Source: CAXYVC01 sp964292295 (lineage in GTDB: Bacteria; Acidobacteriota; Holophagae; Holophagales; Holophagaceae). Taken from it: DNA of 5,174 bases. Location of the stretch: the NCBI GenBank assembly GCA_964292295.1, contig CAXYVC010000155.1, positions 1 to 5,174 on the forward strand, in the 5' to 3' direction. Below the pieces are notes generated by a model, which worked only from the letters and a program-made list of their open reading frames with translations, searched no databases and was not told the origin of the DNA. A program made the position numbers and the translations under genes. Below, one piece after another: positions 1 through 5,174 of this stretch; the first letter of the stretch is position 1; every line of letters begins with the position of its first letter.

Positions 1-70
1 CGGCCCAGCCTGAGGCCTATCGCACCTCATGAAACAAGGGGGGTGAATCGATACCTTCATCTATGCCGCC

Positions 71-634
71 ATGTCCGAGCACACCTGGGAAGTTCACGAG
101 GGCTTAGAGCCCCGCGTCACGCCGGGTTATCGCACCCTTCAGGCCCAGGCCTTCCAGGCACCGGCCGGGGAACCGATCCGGAACTTCCGCGACCCTGTGG
201 CGGTGAAGCAGGACATCCCCAAGATGGTATTTGGCGGCTTCAAGCGGTGTCTCTTCCCGATCCAGAAGTTCAGCTCGGATGCAGAGCGCGTCTTGGCGGT
301 GATCCTGGAGAACGAACGCGAGGACCTCAAGTGGGTGAAGCCAGCCCGTGGGCAGTTTCAGATTCACTACCGCTACCAGCGGGAAGAGCACCAATACGAG
401 CCGGATTTCGTGGTCGAGACAGCCACCGACAAGTTCCTGCTGGAGCCCAAAATGGCCAGCCAGGTCGAGGATCCGAAGGTCCAGGCCAAGGCCGAGGCCG
501 CAAGATGTTGGTGTGAGGCTGCAAATCGTCATGCCGCCTCGAATGGTGGAAAAACGTGGAAATACGTCCTGATTCCGCACGAGATCGTTGTAACAAACAT
601 GAGTCTTGATGGATTGGTCAGTCACTGTCGATAA
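71..634 (+). CDS. C-terminal nuclease fragment of a type III restriction (Res)-like protein; probable remnant
   Basis: The 187-residue product matches, from memory of the family, the C-terminal end of type III restriction enzyme R subunits and related DEAD/DEAH helicase-nucleases, which cut DNA after ATP-driven translocation. A PD-(D/E)xK nuclease core is visible: a helix glutamate near E72 (SSDAERVLA), P111-D112 in QYEPDFVVE, then E125-P-K127 in FLLEPK. The flanking FGGFKRCLFPIQKF, KGQFQIHYR-like and KYVLIPHE stretches are also family-like. Intact Res proteins are usually about 900-1000 residues with an N-terminal SF2 helicase, and none of that is present. The same frame is stopped at 44-46 and 11-13. 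The codons between 47 and 70 read IDTFIYAA and could belong to the ancestral protein, so the ATG at 71 may not be a true start; no good ribosome binding site precedes it. No Mod methylase gene is in view. The family call is fairly safe. Whether a protein is made is doubtful. Confidence 0.72.
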   Translation: MSEHTWEVHEGLEPRVTPGYRTLQAQAFQAPAGEPIRNFRDPVAVKQDIPKMVFGGFKRCLFPIQKFSSDAERVLAVILENEREDLKWVKPARGQFQIHYRYQREEHQYEPDFVVETATDKFLLEPKMASQVEDPKVQAKAEAARCWCEAANRHAASNGGKTWKYVLIPHEIVVTNMSLDGLVSHCR

Positions 635-758
635 TGACCGAAAAGCTAGAGCCTCTTTTCAAATCTGCAGCCAAGTGGGCATGCAGGCGATGGCAACTAT
701 GGCGCTGTAGTTGCGAATGGTGAGGCTGCGGTACTGATTGAGTCTTGCGAACTGGCTT

Positions 759-781
759 CCCAGGGCATGGTGTGCCCTGGG
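759..781. repeat. perfect 9-bp inverted repeat (hairpin)
   Basis: CCCAGGGCA (759-767) is the exact reverse complement of TGCCCTGGG (773-781), with a 5-base loop TGGTG. Two G-T wobbles and a C-G pair can extend the stem outward (TTC before it, GGG after it). No T run follows, so it is not a typical intrinsic terminator. It could be a protein-binding dyad, an RNA structure or an old element end; the sequence does not decide. Confidence 0.7.
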
Positions 782-902
782 GGGTACACCTGGTTGGCCG
801 CGGGGACCTTGTGGTGAGAGTCAGGCGGGATAACAGCTGCTCCCATCCCTGCGATCTGCCGTGGCCCGGCGTGAAAGGCTCCCCCTGAGAGAGACCAGGC
901 TG

Positions 903-918
903 TGTGATTTATGTCACA
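903..918. promoter_or_regulatory. CRP/FNR-family-type operator (TGTGA-N6-TCACA)
   Basis: TGTGA at 903-907 and TCACA at 914-918 are separated by six bases, TTTATG, and followed by TT. This is an exact match to the established CRP half-site core and spacing. Ten fixed positions are unlikely to match by chance in a window this size. The dyad is about 400 bases upstream of the HTH gene, and no clear -10 box sits at the usual class I or class II distance. The regulated promoter and the cognate regulator (CRP, Vfr or another family member) are therefore unknown. Confidence 0.4.
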
Positions 919-974
919 TTTCGTCATGAGCCGCTCAACACCACTTACCGCTGGGTCGAGCGTCAGTGTGGCGT

Positions 975-1018
975 TTGGGCTCTTATGGCTTAACGCTTTG
1001 GCGTAGCCTAGAGCCTAA
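975..1018. repeat. 44-base interrupted stem-loop, 17 base pairs
   Basis: TTGGGCTCT (975-983) pairs with AGAGCCTAA (1010-1018), nine pairs including one G-T. After a 3/1 internal loop, GGCT (987-990) pairs with AGCC (1005-1008). After a two-base TA bulge, ACGC (993-996) pairs with GCGT (1001-1004) around the loop TTTG. There is no downstream T run. The structure sits at the left edge of the AT-rich stretch. Possible roles are a recombinase or initiator site, or a leader RNA fold. The fold is seen; the role is unknown. Confidence 0.65.
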
Positions 1019-1030
1019 CATGGCATATTC
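1018..1030 (+). repeat. left copy of split near-repeat ACATGGC/ATATTC
   Basis: These 13 bases read ACATGGCATATTC. The right copy (1234-1252) has the same two halves separated by six extra bases, CTAGCC. The first bases overlap the 3' foot of the 975-1018 stem. The pair brackets the AT-rich stretch upstream of the HTH gene. Confidence 0.45.
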
Positions 1031-1233
1031 GAAAAGTCAAGCACTATGTAAGTGCAATCTTTTCTTGTCTCTTTGCATTTCGGTGGGGGGGTTGCGTGAA
1101 AAACAAAATCAAGCAAACTCTGGTTCATCGAGCCACATGACTATTGATGGCTTGATCTTGTGTATTGATAAGCGAACAACTTCGTTATTAGTGATGAACT
1201 GCGATCGGATTGGGGCAATCGTGGGAATGCTCC

Positions 1234-1252
1234 ACATGGCCTAGCCATATTC
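1234..1252 (+). repeat. right copy of split near-repeat, containing a small palindrome
   Basis: ACATGGC (1234-1240) and ATATTC (1247-1252) repeat the left copy at 1018-1030 with CTAGCC inserted between them. The insertion creates ATGGC-CTA-GCCAT (1236-1248), a 5-bp hairpin. It ends 64 bases before the start codon of the HTH gene, where an operator or promoter element could lie. That placement is suggestive only. Confidence 0.45.
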
Positions 1253-1307
1253 CACTGTGTCTGATCGATTATTAAAAACATCGGCTCAAAAACCCACTAA
1301 GAGCTGT

Positions 1308-1312
1308 GGAGG
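1308..1312 (+). promoter_or_regulatory. Shine-Dalgarno site deciding the HTH gene start
   Basis: GGAGG lies four bases before the ATG at 1317. It supports that start over the in-frame GTG at 1257, which has no comparable site and would add 20 residues of non-family sequence. Confidence 0.75.
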
Positions 1313-1316
1313 TAGA

Positions 1317-1565
1317 ATGGCGAGAATCAAATGCAACTCTGTTGGTGCTAGTGCGGCTCTTTTGTCCCCTAGGCCATTTATGTACTTATCCGAATTCCTT
1401 GAGTGGTCTGGAATGAGTAGGGCTTGGTTTTATTCGCAAAAAAAGAAAGGTCTTATCTTTCCTGACAAAAAAGGAGAGCGGGTTGTCATCACAATTGAGG
1501 AAGCGAACCGCTGGGCAAGCACTGTTTCCCTGCGATGCGACATCAGCTCTGTTGGGGCTGAGTAA
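1317..1565 (+). CDS. small AlpA/excisionase-like helix-turn-helix DNA-binding protein
   Basis: The product is 82 residues. Residues 23-48 (YLSEFLEWSGMSRAWFYS, then QKKKGLIFP) form a helix-turn-helix of the AlpA/MerR-like excisionase type, where the pattern 'site-selecting helix, S-R-x-x-FY, then GLIFP' is usual. Residues 51-67 (KKGERVVITIEEANRWA) look like the wing and following helix. Such proteins act in the cytoplasm on element DNA, either activating integrase or replication genes or acting as recombination directionality factors. Its stop is three bases before the primase-helicase ATG, so the two are probably co-transcribed and translationally coupled. Its codons are much more AT-rich than those of the primase body (AAA, TTT, TTA and CTT are frequent). 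The N-terminal 20 residues show no motif. The DNA-binding call is fairly sure; regulator versus excisionase cannot be settled, and no integrase is in the window. Confidence 0.75.
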   Translation: MARIKCNSVGASAALLSPRPFMYLSEFLEWSGMSRAWFYSQKKKGLIFPDKKGERVVITIEEANRWASTVSLRCDISSVGAE

Positions 1566-1568
1566 GGC

Positions 1569-4388
1569 ATGAGGATGGCGGGGGCGATGAGAATGCCACT
1601 TCTCAAGGATCGTTTAACGACTCACACTTTGCCGTTTTTATCGTCACTGTTGAATTTGGGCAGCCTAAAGGACGCTTGGGAGGCTCCACTAGTATTTCAA
1701 GTGTTTGACGACGACACGGTTCGCAGGGATCAGAGGATGGCCCGCACCCTCCACGGCAGTCTCTCGGCGCTGGCGCAGGAGCTCGAGCGGAGAAATCGGG
1801 CCGGGGCCGGCGTCTTCGTCACCGTGAATACCACTGATGGTGCCGCGCGCCGAAAGGAGAACATCGTAGGCCTGCGTGCCTGGTGGGCCGATCTGGATCT
1901 GGCAGAGGGTGCCCCATCGCCTGGTGTTGAGGTGCTTCCCCTCCCGCCCGGTCTGCGTGTTCGTAGTGGTCATGGCGAACACCTTTACTGGCTCGCCCAG
2001 GAGCCGCTGTCCTGCGCAGGTAATCCCGAGCGGCAGAAAGCCCATGAGGGTGAGCTTCGGCAGATCCAGGCTGTCCTCAAGACGTGGGGCGCCGACCCGG
2101 CGGTCTGCGAGGTGGCTCGGGTGATGAGGCTGCCAGGGTTCTTTAACCGGAAACGGAAGCCGCATGTCCTGGTGGAGTTACTCGAGACCTGCCCGGTCCG
2201 CTACACGTCGGAAGAGATCCAGGTGGCGTTTCGCTCCGAGGATCCCTCAACATGGGTGGAGCGAGGATCCACCGCACAGCCGTCTGGAGAGAGTTCCACC
2301 TTGCTGGAGCGAGCACGGGCCTACGCCTCTGTGTTGGCCCGCGAGGCGCCCGCCATTGCGGGCTCTCGTGGTCATGCCACTACCTTGGCGGCGGCCATCA
2401 AGGTGGCCGCTGGCTTTGATCTTGGGGAAGAGGATGCGTTCGGCATCCTTTGGCAGGAGTACAACCCCGCATGTCGGCCACCCTGGAGTGAGGAGGAGCT
2501 GCGCCGGAAGGCGCGCGAGGCGCTGAGGGTCTGCCCTGGAAGAGGGTGGCTGCGGGGGCCGCGCCAGGGGGAGGCATCTCTCGCTCGGAAGGTTCCGGTG
2601 GATCCCGGGAACCCTGGGGGCACGGTAGCGCCATCCAGCGGAGGAGATACCAATCGCCCCTGCTTCCCTCCCTATCGCCTAGATGGAGAAGGGCTCTGGT
2701 TCTTGCCCAGGGGGAAAGTGGAGGATGACGGCTCGGAGTCACCTTCGAAGCCTCAGCAGCTCAGCGGGCCGTTTTGTGTGCTTGCGGAGACGCGGGATAT
2801 TCGGTGGCAGGGGTGGGGTCTTCGCCTCCGGTGGCAAGATCCCGATGGTGTGACCCATGAAGAGACCCTTCCTCGGGAGCTGTTCCTCGGTGAGGGGGCG
2901 GAGCTGGCGCGGACCCTCATTCGCGGCGGCCTTTGGGTGGCGCCGGACGAAACCCGGCGAAAGAAACTGGTGGCCTACTTGGCTTCGGTGCGCGTGCTGG
3001 GGCGGGCGCGCTCCGTGGAGCGGGTAGGGTGGCATGGAGGTGCCTTCGTGCTCCCTGGTGCATCCTTCGGTGCCCTTGCCCATGGGGAGCAGGTCTATTT
3101 GGCCTTGGACATGGAGCACGCCTACCGGGTCCGGGGCGATCTTGTGGACTGGCAGCGGGAGGTGGGGCGGCACGCCCAGGGGAACTCTCGGCTCACATTT
3201 GCTCTGGCAGTGGCCTTTGCGGCGCCGATGTTGGGGCGGCTCGGAATGGAAGGAGGCGGGTTCCACTTCTTCGGCCAGTCTTCCAAAGGCAAGACCACCT
3301 GCGTGGAAGCAGCTGGCAGCGTGTGGGGAGGGCCGATCTACCGCGAGAGCTGGCGCGCTACTTCAAACGGTCTGGAGGCAGTGGCCATGTCCCACTGCGA
3401 CTGCCTCCTGATCCTGGATGAGCAGGGGCAGGCGTTGCCGAAGGAGGCGGGCGAGGTGGCCTACCTCCTGGCGAACGGGACCGACAAGGTTCGCGCAACT
3501 AAGGCTTTGCAGGCGCGAAGCCGGAGGCGCTGGCGCACGCTCTTTCTTTCCACGGGCGAGATCACCCTCGGGGATCGCATGCGGGAGGAGGGTCGCGCCC
3601 CCAAGGCAGGCCAGGATGTCCGTATGGTGGACATCCCGGTGCTGCCGGAGGGGCTGGACCAAGCCTTCGAGCGCTGGGAGGGCTTTGATTCCTCCAAAGC
3701 TTTGGCGGATCATCTGCGCCTGGCTACCCGGCGCTGCTATGGAAGTGCATCCCGGTGCTTTCTGGAGCGCCTTTGCCAGGCGACGGATCAGGATGCGATC
3801 GCGTGGGAGCGCCAGAAAGTGGCATGGAGCCTGGCTCACCTGCCGAGGCGGGCGGACTCCCAGGTGGGGCGGGTGCTGGATCGCTTCGCTCTGGTGGCTC
3901 TTGCGGGGGAAATGGCAATCCAGTGGGGGATCCTGCCGATTGCCGCCGGGAGTGCCGATTGGGCGGCGGAGGTGTGTCTGAAGGCCTGGATCGCCCAGCG
4001 CGGTGGAGTGGGGGCGGGTGAGCACGAGCGGGGCATTGCCGCTGTCGTGGGATTCATCGAGCGTCACAGCACTTCGCGCTTCGCCGACTGGGAGATCCTG
4101 GGTGAGCGCGTGGTGAACAGCGCGGGATTCCGTCGCCGGGACGGCCAGGATCGGATGGACTACCTCTTCCACGCCGAAGGCTGGAAGGATGCCTGCGAAG
4201 GCTTCAGCCCCAAGGATGTGGCGCGGGGCTGTGCGGAGGCCGGGCTCCTGGAGGCCGTGCTGGAGTCCGGAAAACTCCGGTTCCAGAAGAACGTGAAGGT
4301 GCCTGGTCGCGGCACGGAGCGCTTCTACATCGTCACGGGGCGGGGGTTGGAAGCCTTTCGGGCCAAGCAGGCGGAGTCGGAAGGATAG
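1569..4388 (+). CDS. primase-helicase: RepB/P4-type primase domain plus DUF927 ATPase
   Basis: This 939-residue replication protein should make primers and unwind the DNA of the host element. N-terminal primase features are VFVTVN (82-87), the metal-binding D108-L-D110 in WWADLDLAE, SGHGEHLYW (133-141, catalytic-type H138) and RLPGFFNRK (187-195). Residues 246-320 resemble the helical domain that follows such primases (GSRGHATT, EYNPACRPPWSEEEL). Residues about 365-700 form a DUF927-type ATPase: Walker A GQSSKGKTT (569-577, K575), Walker B LLILDEQG (613-620, D617/E618) and a sensor-1-like TLFLSTGE (657-664). Residues about 835-922 look like a C-terminal winged-helix segment. The start is uncertain: ATGs lie at 1569, 1575, 1587 and 1593, and AAGG at 1564-1567 is better spaced for 1575. 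The first 57 codons are AT-richer than the rest. The gene follows the HTH gene by three bases, with ssb 295 bases downstream. The family call is strong. Satellite, integrative element or plasmid cannot be told apart here. Confidence 0.9.
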   Translation: MRMAGAMRMPLLKDRLTTHTLPFLSSLLNLGSLKDAWEAPLVFQVFDDDTVRRDQRMARTLHGSLSALAQELERRNRAGAGVFVTVNTTDGAARRKENIVGLRAWWADLDLAEGAPSPGVEVLPLPPGLRVRSGHGEHLYWLAQEPLSCAGNPERQKAHEGELRQIQAVLKTWGADPAVCEVARVMRLPGFFNRKRKPHVLVELLETCPVRYTSEEIQVAFRSEDPSTWVERGSTAQPSGESSTLLERARAYASVLAREAPAIAGSRGHATTLAAAIKVAAGFDLGEEDAFGILWQEYNPACRPPWSEEELRRKAREALRVCPGRGWLRGPRQGEASLARKVPVDPGNPGGTVAPSSGGDTNRPCFPPYRLDGEGLWFLPRGKVEDDGSESPSKPQQLSGPFCVLAETRDIRWQGWGLRLRWQDPDGVTHEETLPRELFLGEGAELARTLIRGGLWVAPDETRRKKLVAYLASVRVLGRARSVERVGWHGGAFVLPGASFGALAHGEQVYLALDMEHAYRVRGDLVDWQREVGRHAQGNSRLTFALAVAFAAPMLGRLGMEGGGFHFFGQSSKGKTTCVEAAGSVWGGPIYRESWRATSNGLEAVAMSHCDCLLILDEQGQALPKEAGEVAYLLANGTDKVRATKALQARSRRRWRTLFLSTGEITLGDRMREEGRAPKAGQDVRMVDIPVLPEGLDQAFERWEGFDSSKALADHLRLATRRCYGSASRCFLERLCQATDQDAIAWERQKVAWSLAHLPRRADSQVGRVLDRFALVALAGEMAIQWGILPIAAGSADWAAEVCLKAWIAQRGGVGAGEHERGIAAVVGFIERHSTSRFADWEILGERVVNSAGFRRRDGQDRMDYLFHAEGWKDACEGFSPKDVARGCAEAGLLEAVLESGKLRFQKNVKVPGRGTERFYIVTGRGLEAFRAKQAESEG

Positions 4389-4683
4389 GGGCTCTCCTCG
4401 TCGTGGCCGGGTGGGGCGTGGGCTCCTGAATCGGCGTTTGGCTGGGGGTTGGGGTGTGGGTTGCCCCTTTGGCCTGCCTTTCCTGCGGCTCTGGCGGCGC
4501 TTCCCTCGCGCCCTGCGGGTTGCGGGGCCTCTGCTTCCGCCTGCAGCGGCCCTGCAGGTCTGCGGGAATCCCTCCGGCTTGTGCCTGCGCCGGTCTCCCG
4601 CAGAAAGCGTCTCCTGCCCTTGGGAGCTTCGTCGCTTGCCTTGGGGTGAGCCGCAAGGAGCGGCAGATCTCAAGGAGCACACC
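4389..4683 (+). other. G-run-rich spacer between primase-helicase and ssb
   Basis: No separate gene is supported. The ssb frame stays open back to an ATG at 4411, but that stretch lacks SSB-like sequence and reads as GC-rich filler. On the coding strand there are two clusters of G runs: GGG-T-GGGG-CGT-GGG (4409-4422) and GGGGG-TT-GGGG-TGT-GGG (4444-4460). Together they could form a G-quadruplex with a 21-base central loop. Further along, CCTGCAG (4540-4546) pairs exactly with CTGCAGG (4552-4558) around a 5-base loop. No T run follows this hairpin, so it is not a convincing terminator. An ssb promoter may lie here, but I see no clear -35/-10 pair. Confidence 0.5.
4672..4677 (+). promoter_or_regulatory. 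Shine-Dalgarno site deciding the ssb start
   Basis: AAGGAG sits six bases before the ATG at 4684, near-ideal spacing. It fixes the start at the MSLNTLILTG sequence, the normal SSB N-terminus, rather than at the upstream in-frame ATG at 4411. Confidence 0.8.
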
Positions 4684-5028
4684 ATGTCCCTCAACACCCT
4701 CATCCTCACCGGAAACCTCGGAAGCGATCCCCGCTTTGCCGTCACTACTTCAGGCAGGAAGAAGGCTTCCTTCTCCATCGCCTCCACCAAGAACCTCAAG
4801 GGCGCCGATGGCACCTGGACCAAGACCACGGAATGGACGCCGGTGGTGCTGTGGGGGCGTCTGGCCGACCGAGCCGAGAAGCTTCTGGCCAAGGGGCTTC
4901 CGGTCCTGGTGCACGGTGAGAAGCGCACCCGGAACTACACCGACGCCAAGGGCCACGCCCATCAGATCGTCGAACTCGTGGCCGCCGACTTCCAGGTGCT
5001 GGCCCGCAGGCAGGAGGCCGCCCAGTAG
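4684..5028 (+). CDS. ssb: short single-stranded DNA-binding protein (SSB)
   Basis: The 114-residue product is a single OB-fold SSB, which coats single-stranded DNA during replication and recombination, usually as a tetramer. The family pattern is clear: N4-x-x-ILTGNLGSDPR (7-17), S23-G and the ASFSIAST strand (28-35), TEWTPVVLWGRLA (49-61) with W51 and W57, K70-G71 followed by PVLVHGEKRTRNYTD (73-87), and the final strand ending in ADFQVLARR. The chain stops almost directly after the fold, at RRQEAAQ. The long Gly/Pro/Gln linker and acidic tip (DDDIPF type) of housekeeping SSBs, which are usually about 150-180 residues, are absent. An element-borne SSB serving the upstream primase-helicase is the likeliest reading. 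The stop codon lies partly in the loop of a hairpin. The family call is very secure; a chromosomal housekeeping role is unlikely. Confidence 0.93.
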   Translation: MSLNTLILTGNLGSDPRFAVTTSGRKKASFSIASTKNLKGADGTWTKTTEWTPVVLWGRLADRAEKLLAKGLPVLVHGEKRTRNYTDAKGHAHQIVELVAADFQVLARRQEAAQ

Positions 5029-5037
5029 GGCGGCTTT
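5014..5037 (+). terminator. terminator-like hairpin folding over the ssb stop codon
   Basis: GCCGCCC (5017-5023) is the exact reverse complement of GGGCGGC (5028-5034), with loop AGTA. TTT and then CC follow. An A-T pair and G-T wobbles can extend the stem to 5014/5037. The TAG stop (5026-5028) has its T and A in the loop and its G in the stem. The strong GC stem fits an intrinsic terminator, but the T tract is only three bases, so efficiency is uncertain. Confidence 0.5.
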
Positions 5038-5129
5038 CCTGCATCCGGAGGCGGTCTGAGCGGCCGTCGCGGCTCGTCCGCGGCAGGGGCGTGCCGGGCA
5101 GGAAACCACCCGGCCCCCCCCCCGCCACG

Positions 5130-5162
5130 CGGGCCCCCCGTGGTGGCTTGGGCCCGGTTTTT
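5130..5162 (+). terminator. possible rho-independent terminator at the right edge
   Basis: CGGGCCC (5130-5136) pairs exactly with GGGCCCG (5150-5156) across a 13-base loop, and TTTTT follows at 5158-5162. The stem is short but all G-C, and the T run is better than that of the hairpin at the ssb stop. Alternative pairings inside the C-rich stretch compete with it. Another hairpin, GCCGGG (5093-5098) with CCCGGC (5109-5114), lies just before. It could be the main terminator of the operon. Confidence 0.4.
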
Positions 5163-5174
5163 GGCTTTCAGGCC

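Larger units (their letters stand above)
635..1316. other. long leader/intergenic region without a convincing gene
   Basis: No reading frame here shows family resemblance together with a ribosome binding site. The open frames at 966-1244 (+, GTG start) and 697-927 (-) have no recognisable motif. The left half is moderately GC-rich. The right half, from about 1020, is AT-rich (about 35% G+C in 1021-1080). It contains two hairpins, a CRP-type palindrome and a split near-repeat, listed separately. TCAAGCA occurs at 1037-1043 and 1109-1115, with TCAAGC inverted at 1150-1155; TTGAT recurs at 1144, 1152 and 1165. A weak sigma70-like pair is TTGATA (1165-1170) and TATTAG (1186-1191), with a short 15-base spacer. 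Directly after the Res stop, GAAAAG (640-645) can pair with CTTTTC (655-660), a weak AT-rich hairpin. By position the region is the likely promoter and control region for the downstream operon, and possibly part of the element's origin. That role is inferred. Confidence 0.6.

Noticed and set aside
697..927. 76-codon minus-strand frame in the leader
   Set aside because: It has no family resemblance and covers the 759-781 hairpin and the CRP-type palindrome. A chance frame is more likely.
911..1006. Possible 31-residue peptide with a hydrophobic C-terminal half (AFGLLWLNALA)
   Set aside because: It could pass for a small membrane peptide, but there is no Shine-Dalgarno site at useful spacing, and it overlaps both the CRP-type palindrome and the stem-loop. 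There is too little to call a gene.
646..1016. 9-base direct repeat CTAGAGCCT at 646-654 and 1008-1016 as possible element ends
   Set aside because: Nine-base matches are expected many times by chance in a window this long, and nothing else marks these points as ends.
975..1019. Integron attC site, because GCCTAAC at 1013-1019 fits the RYYYAAC core box
   Set aside because: In attC the outer boxes run RYYYAAC then GTTRRRY. Here the left foot reads GTTTGGGC and the right foot GCCTAAC, the opposite order, with an extra T in the left box. No integron integrase or cassette gene is present.
966..1244. 92-codon frame from a GTG start in the leader
   Set aside because: It has no ribosome binding site and no recognisable motif, and its start lies just before a strong stem-loop. 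It is probably a chance frame in AT-rich DNA.
4411..4683. N-terminal extension of the SSB from the upstream in-frame ATG
   Set aside because: The AAGGAG site at 4672-4677 and the standard SSB N-terminus favour 4684. The extension is rich in L, R, P and G with no conserved pattern.
3363..4928. 521-codon open frame on the minus strand
   Set aside because: It lies opposite the primase-helicase, the spacer and ssb. Its translation is rich in R, P, S and H with no motif, as expected from the antisense of GC-rich genes.

Overview
The window is a GC-rich bacterial segment carrying part of a mobile genetic element's replication module. The coding body from about 1740 onward is very GC-rich; for example, 3121-3180 is about 75% G+C by hand count. 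The organism cannot be named from this sequence. GC-rich codon use and Shine-Dalgarno-led genes fit many Gram-negative lineages. No rRNA, tRNA, CRISPR array, transposase or integrase is visible.

Layout, left to right. (1) 71-634 encodes the C-terminal nuclease part of a type III restriction (Res)-like protein. The helicase part is absent, and the frame is closed upstream by stop codons at 44-46 and 11-13, so this looks like a remnant. (2) 635-1316 is about 680 bases with no convincing gene. It holds a perfect CRP-type palindrome (903-918), two strong hairpins (759-781 and 975-1018) and a split near-repeat that brackets an AT-rich stretch (1018-1252). (3) 1317-1565 encodes a small AlpA/excisionase-like helix-turn-helix protein with a strong ribosome binding site. 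(4) Three bases later, 1569-4388 encodes a 939-residue primase-helicase: an N-terminal RepB/P4-type primase domain and a C-terminal DUF927-type ATPase/helicase. (5) A G-run-rich spacer (4389-4683) leads to (6) a short single-stranded DNA-binding protein gene (4684-5028). A hairpin folds over its stop codon. A second terminator-like hairpin and a 10-base C run lie near the right edge.

How the parts work together (inference): the small HTH protein would regulate or help select replication and excision of the element. The primase-helicase would unwind and prime its DNA, and the SSB would coat the single strands. This is the self-sufficient replication kit typical of P4-like satellites, integrative elements and some plasmids. 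Base composition falls to about 35-42% G+C in sampled blocks between roughly 1020 and 1500. It rises again inside the first 60 codons of the primase gene, which suggests a mosaic junction near 1740. I see no clearly new biological system. The points most worth checking are the structured leader, the mosaic 5' end of the primase gene, and the SSB that lacks the usual acidic C-terminal tip.
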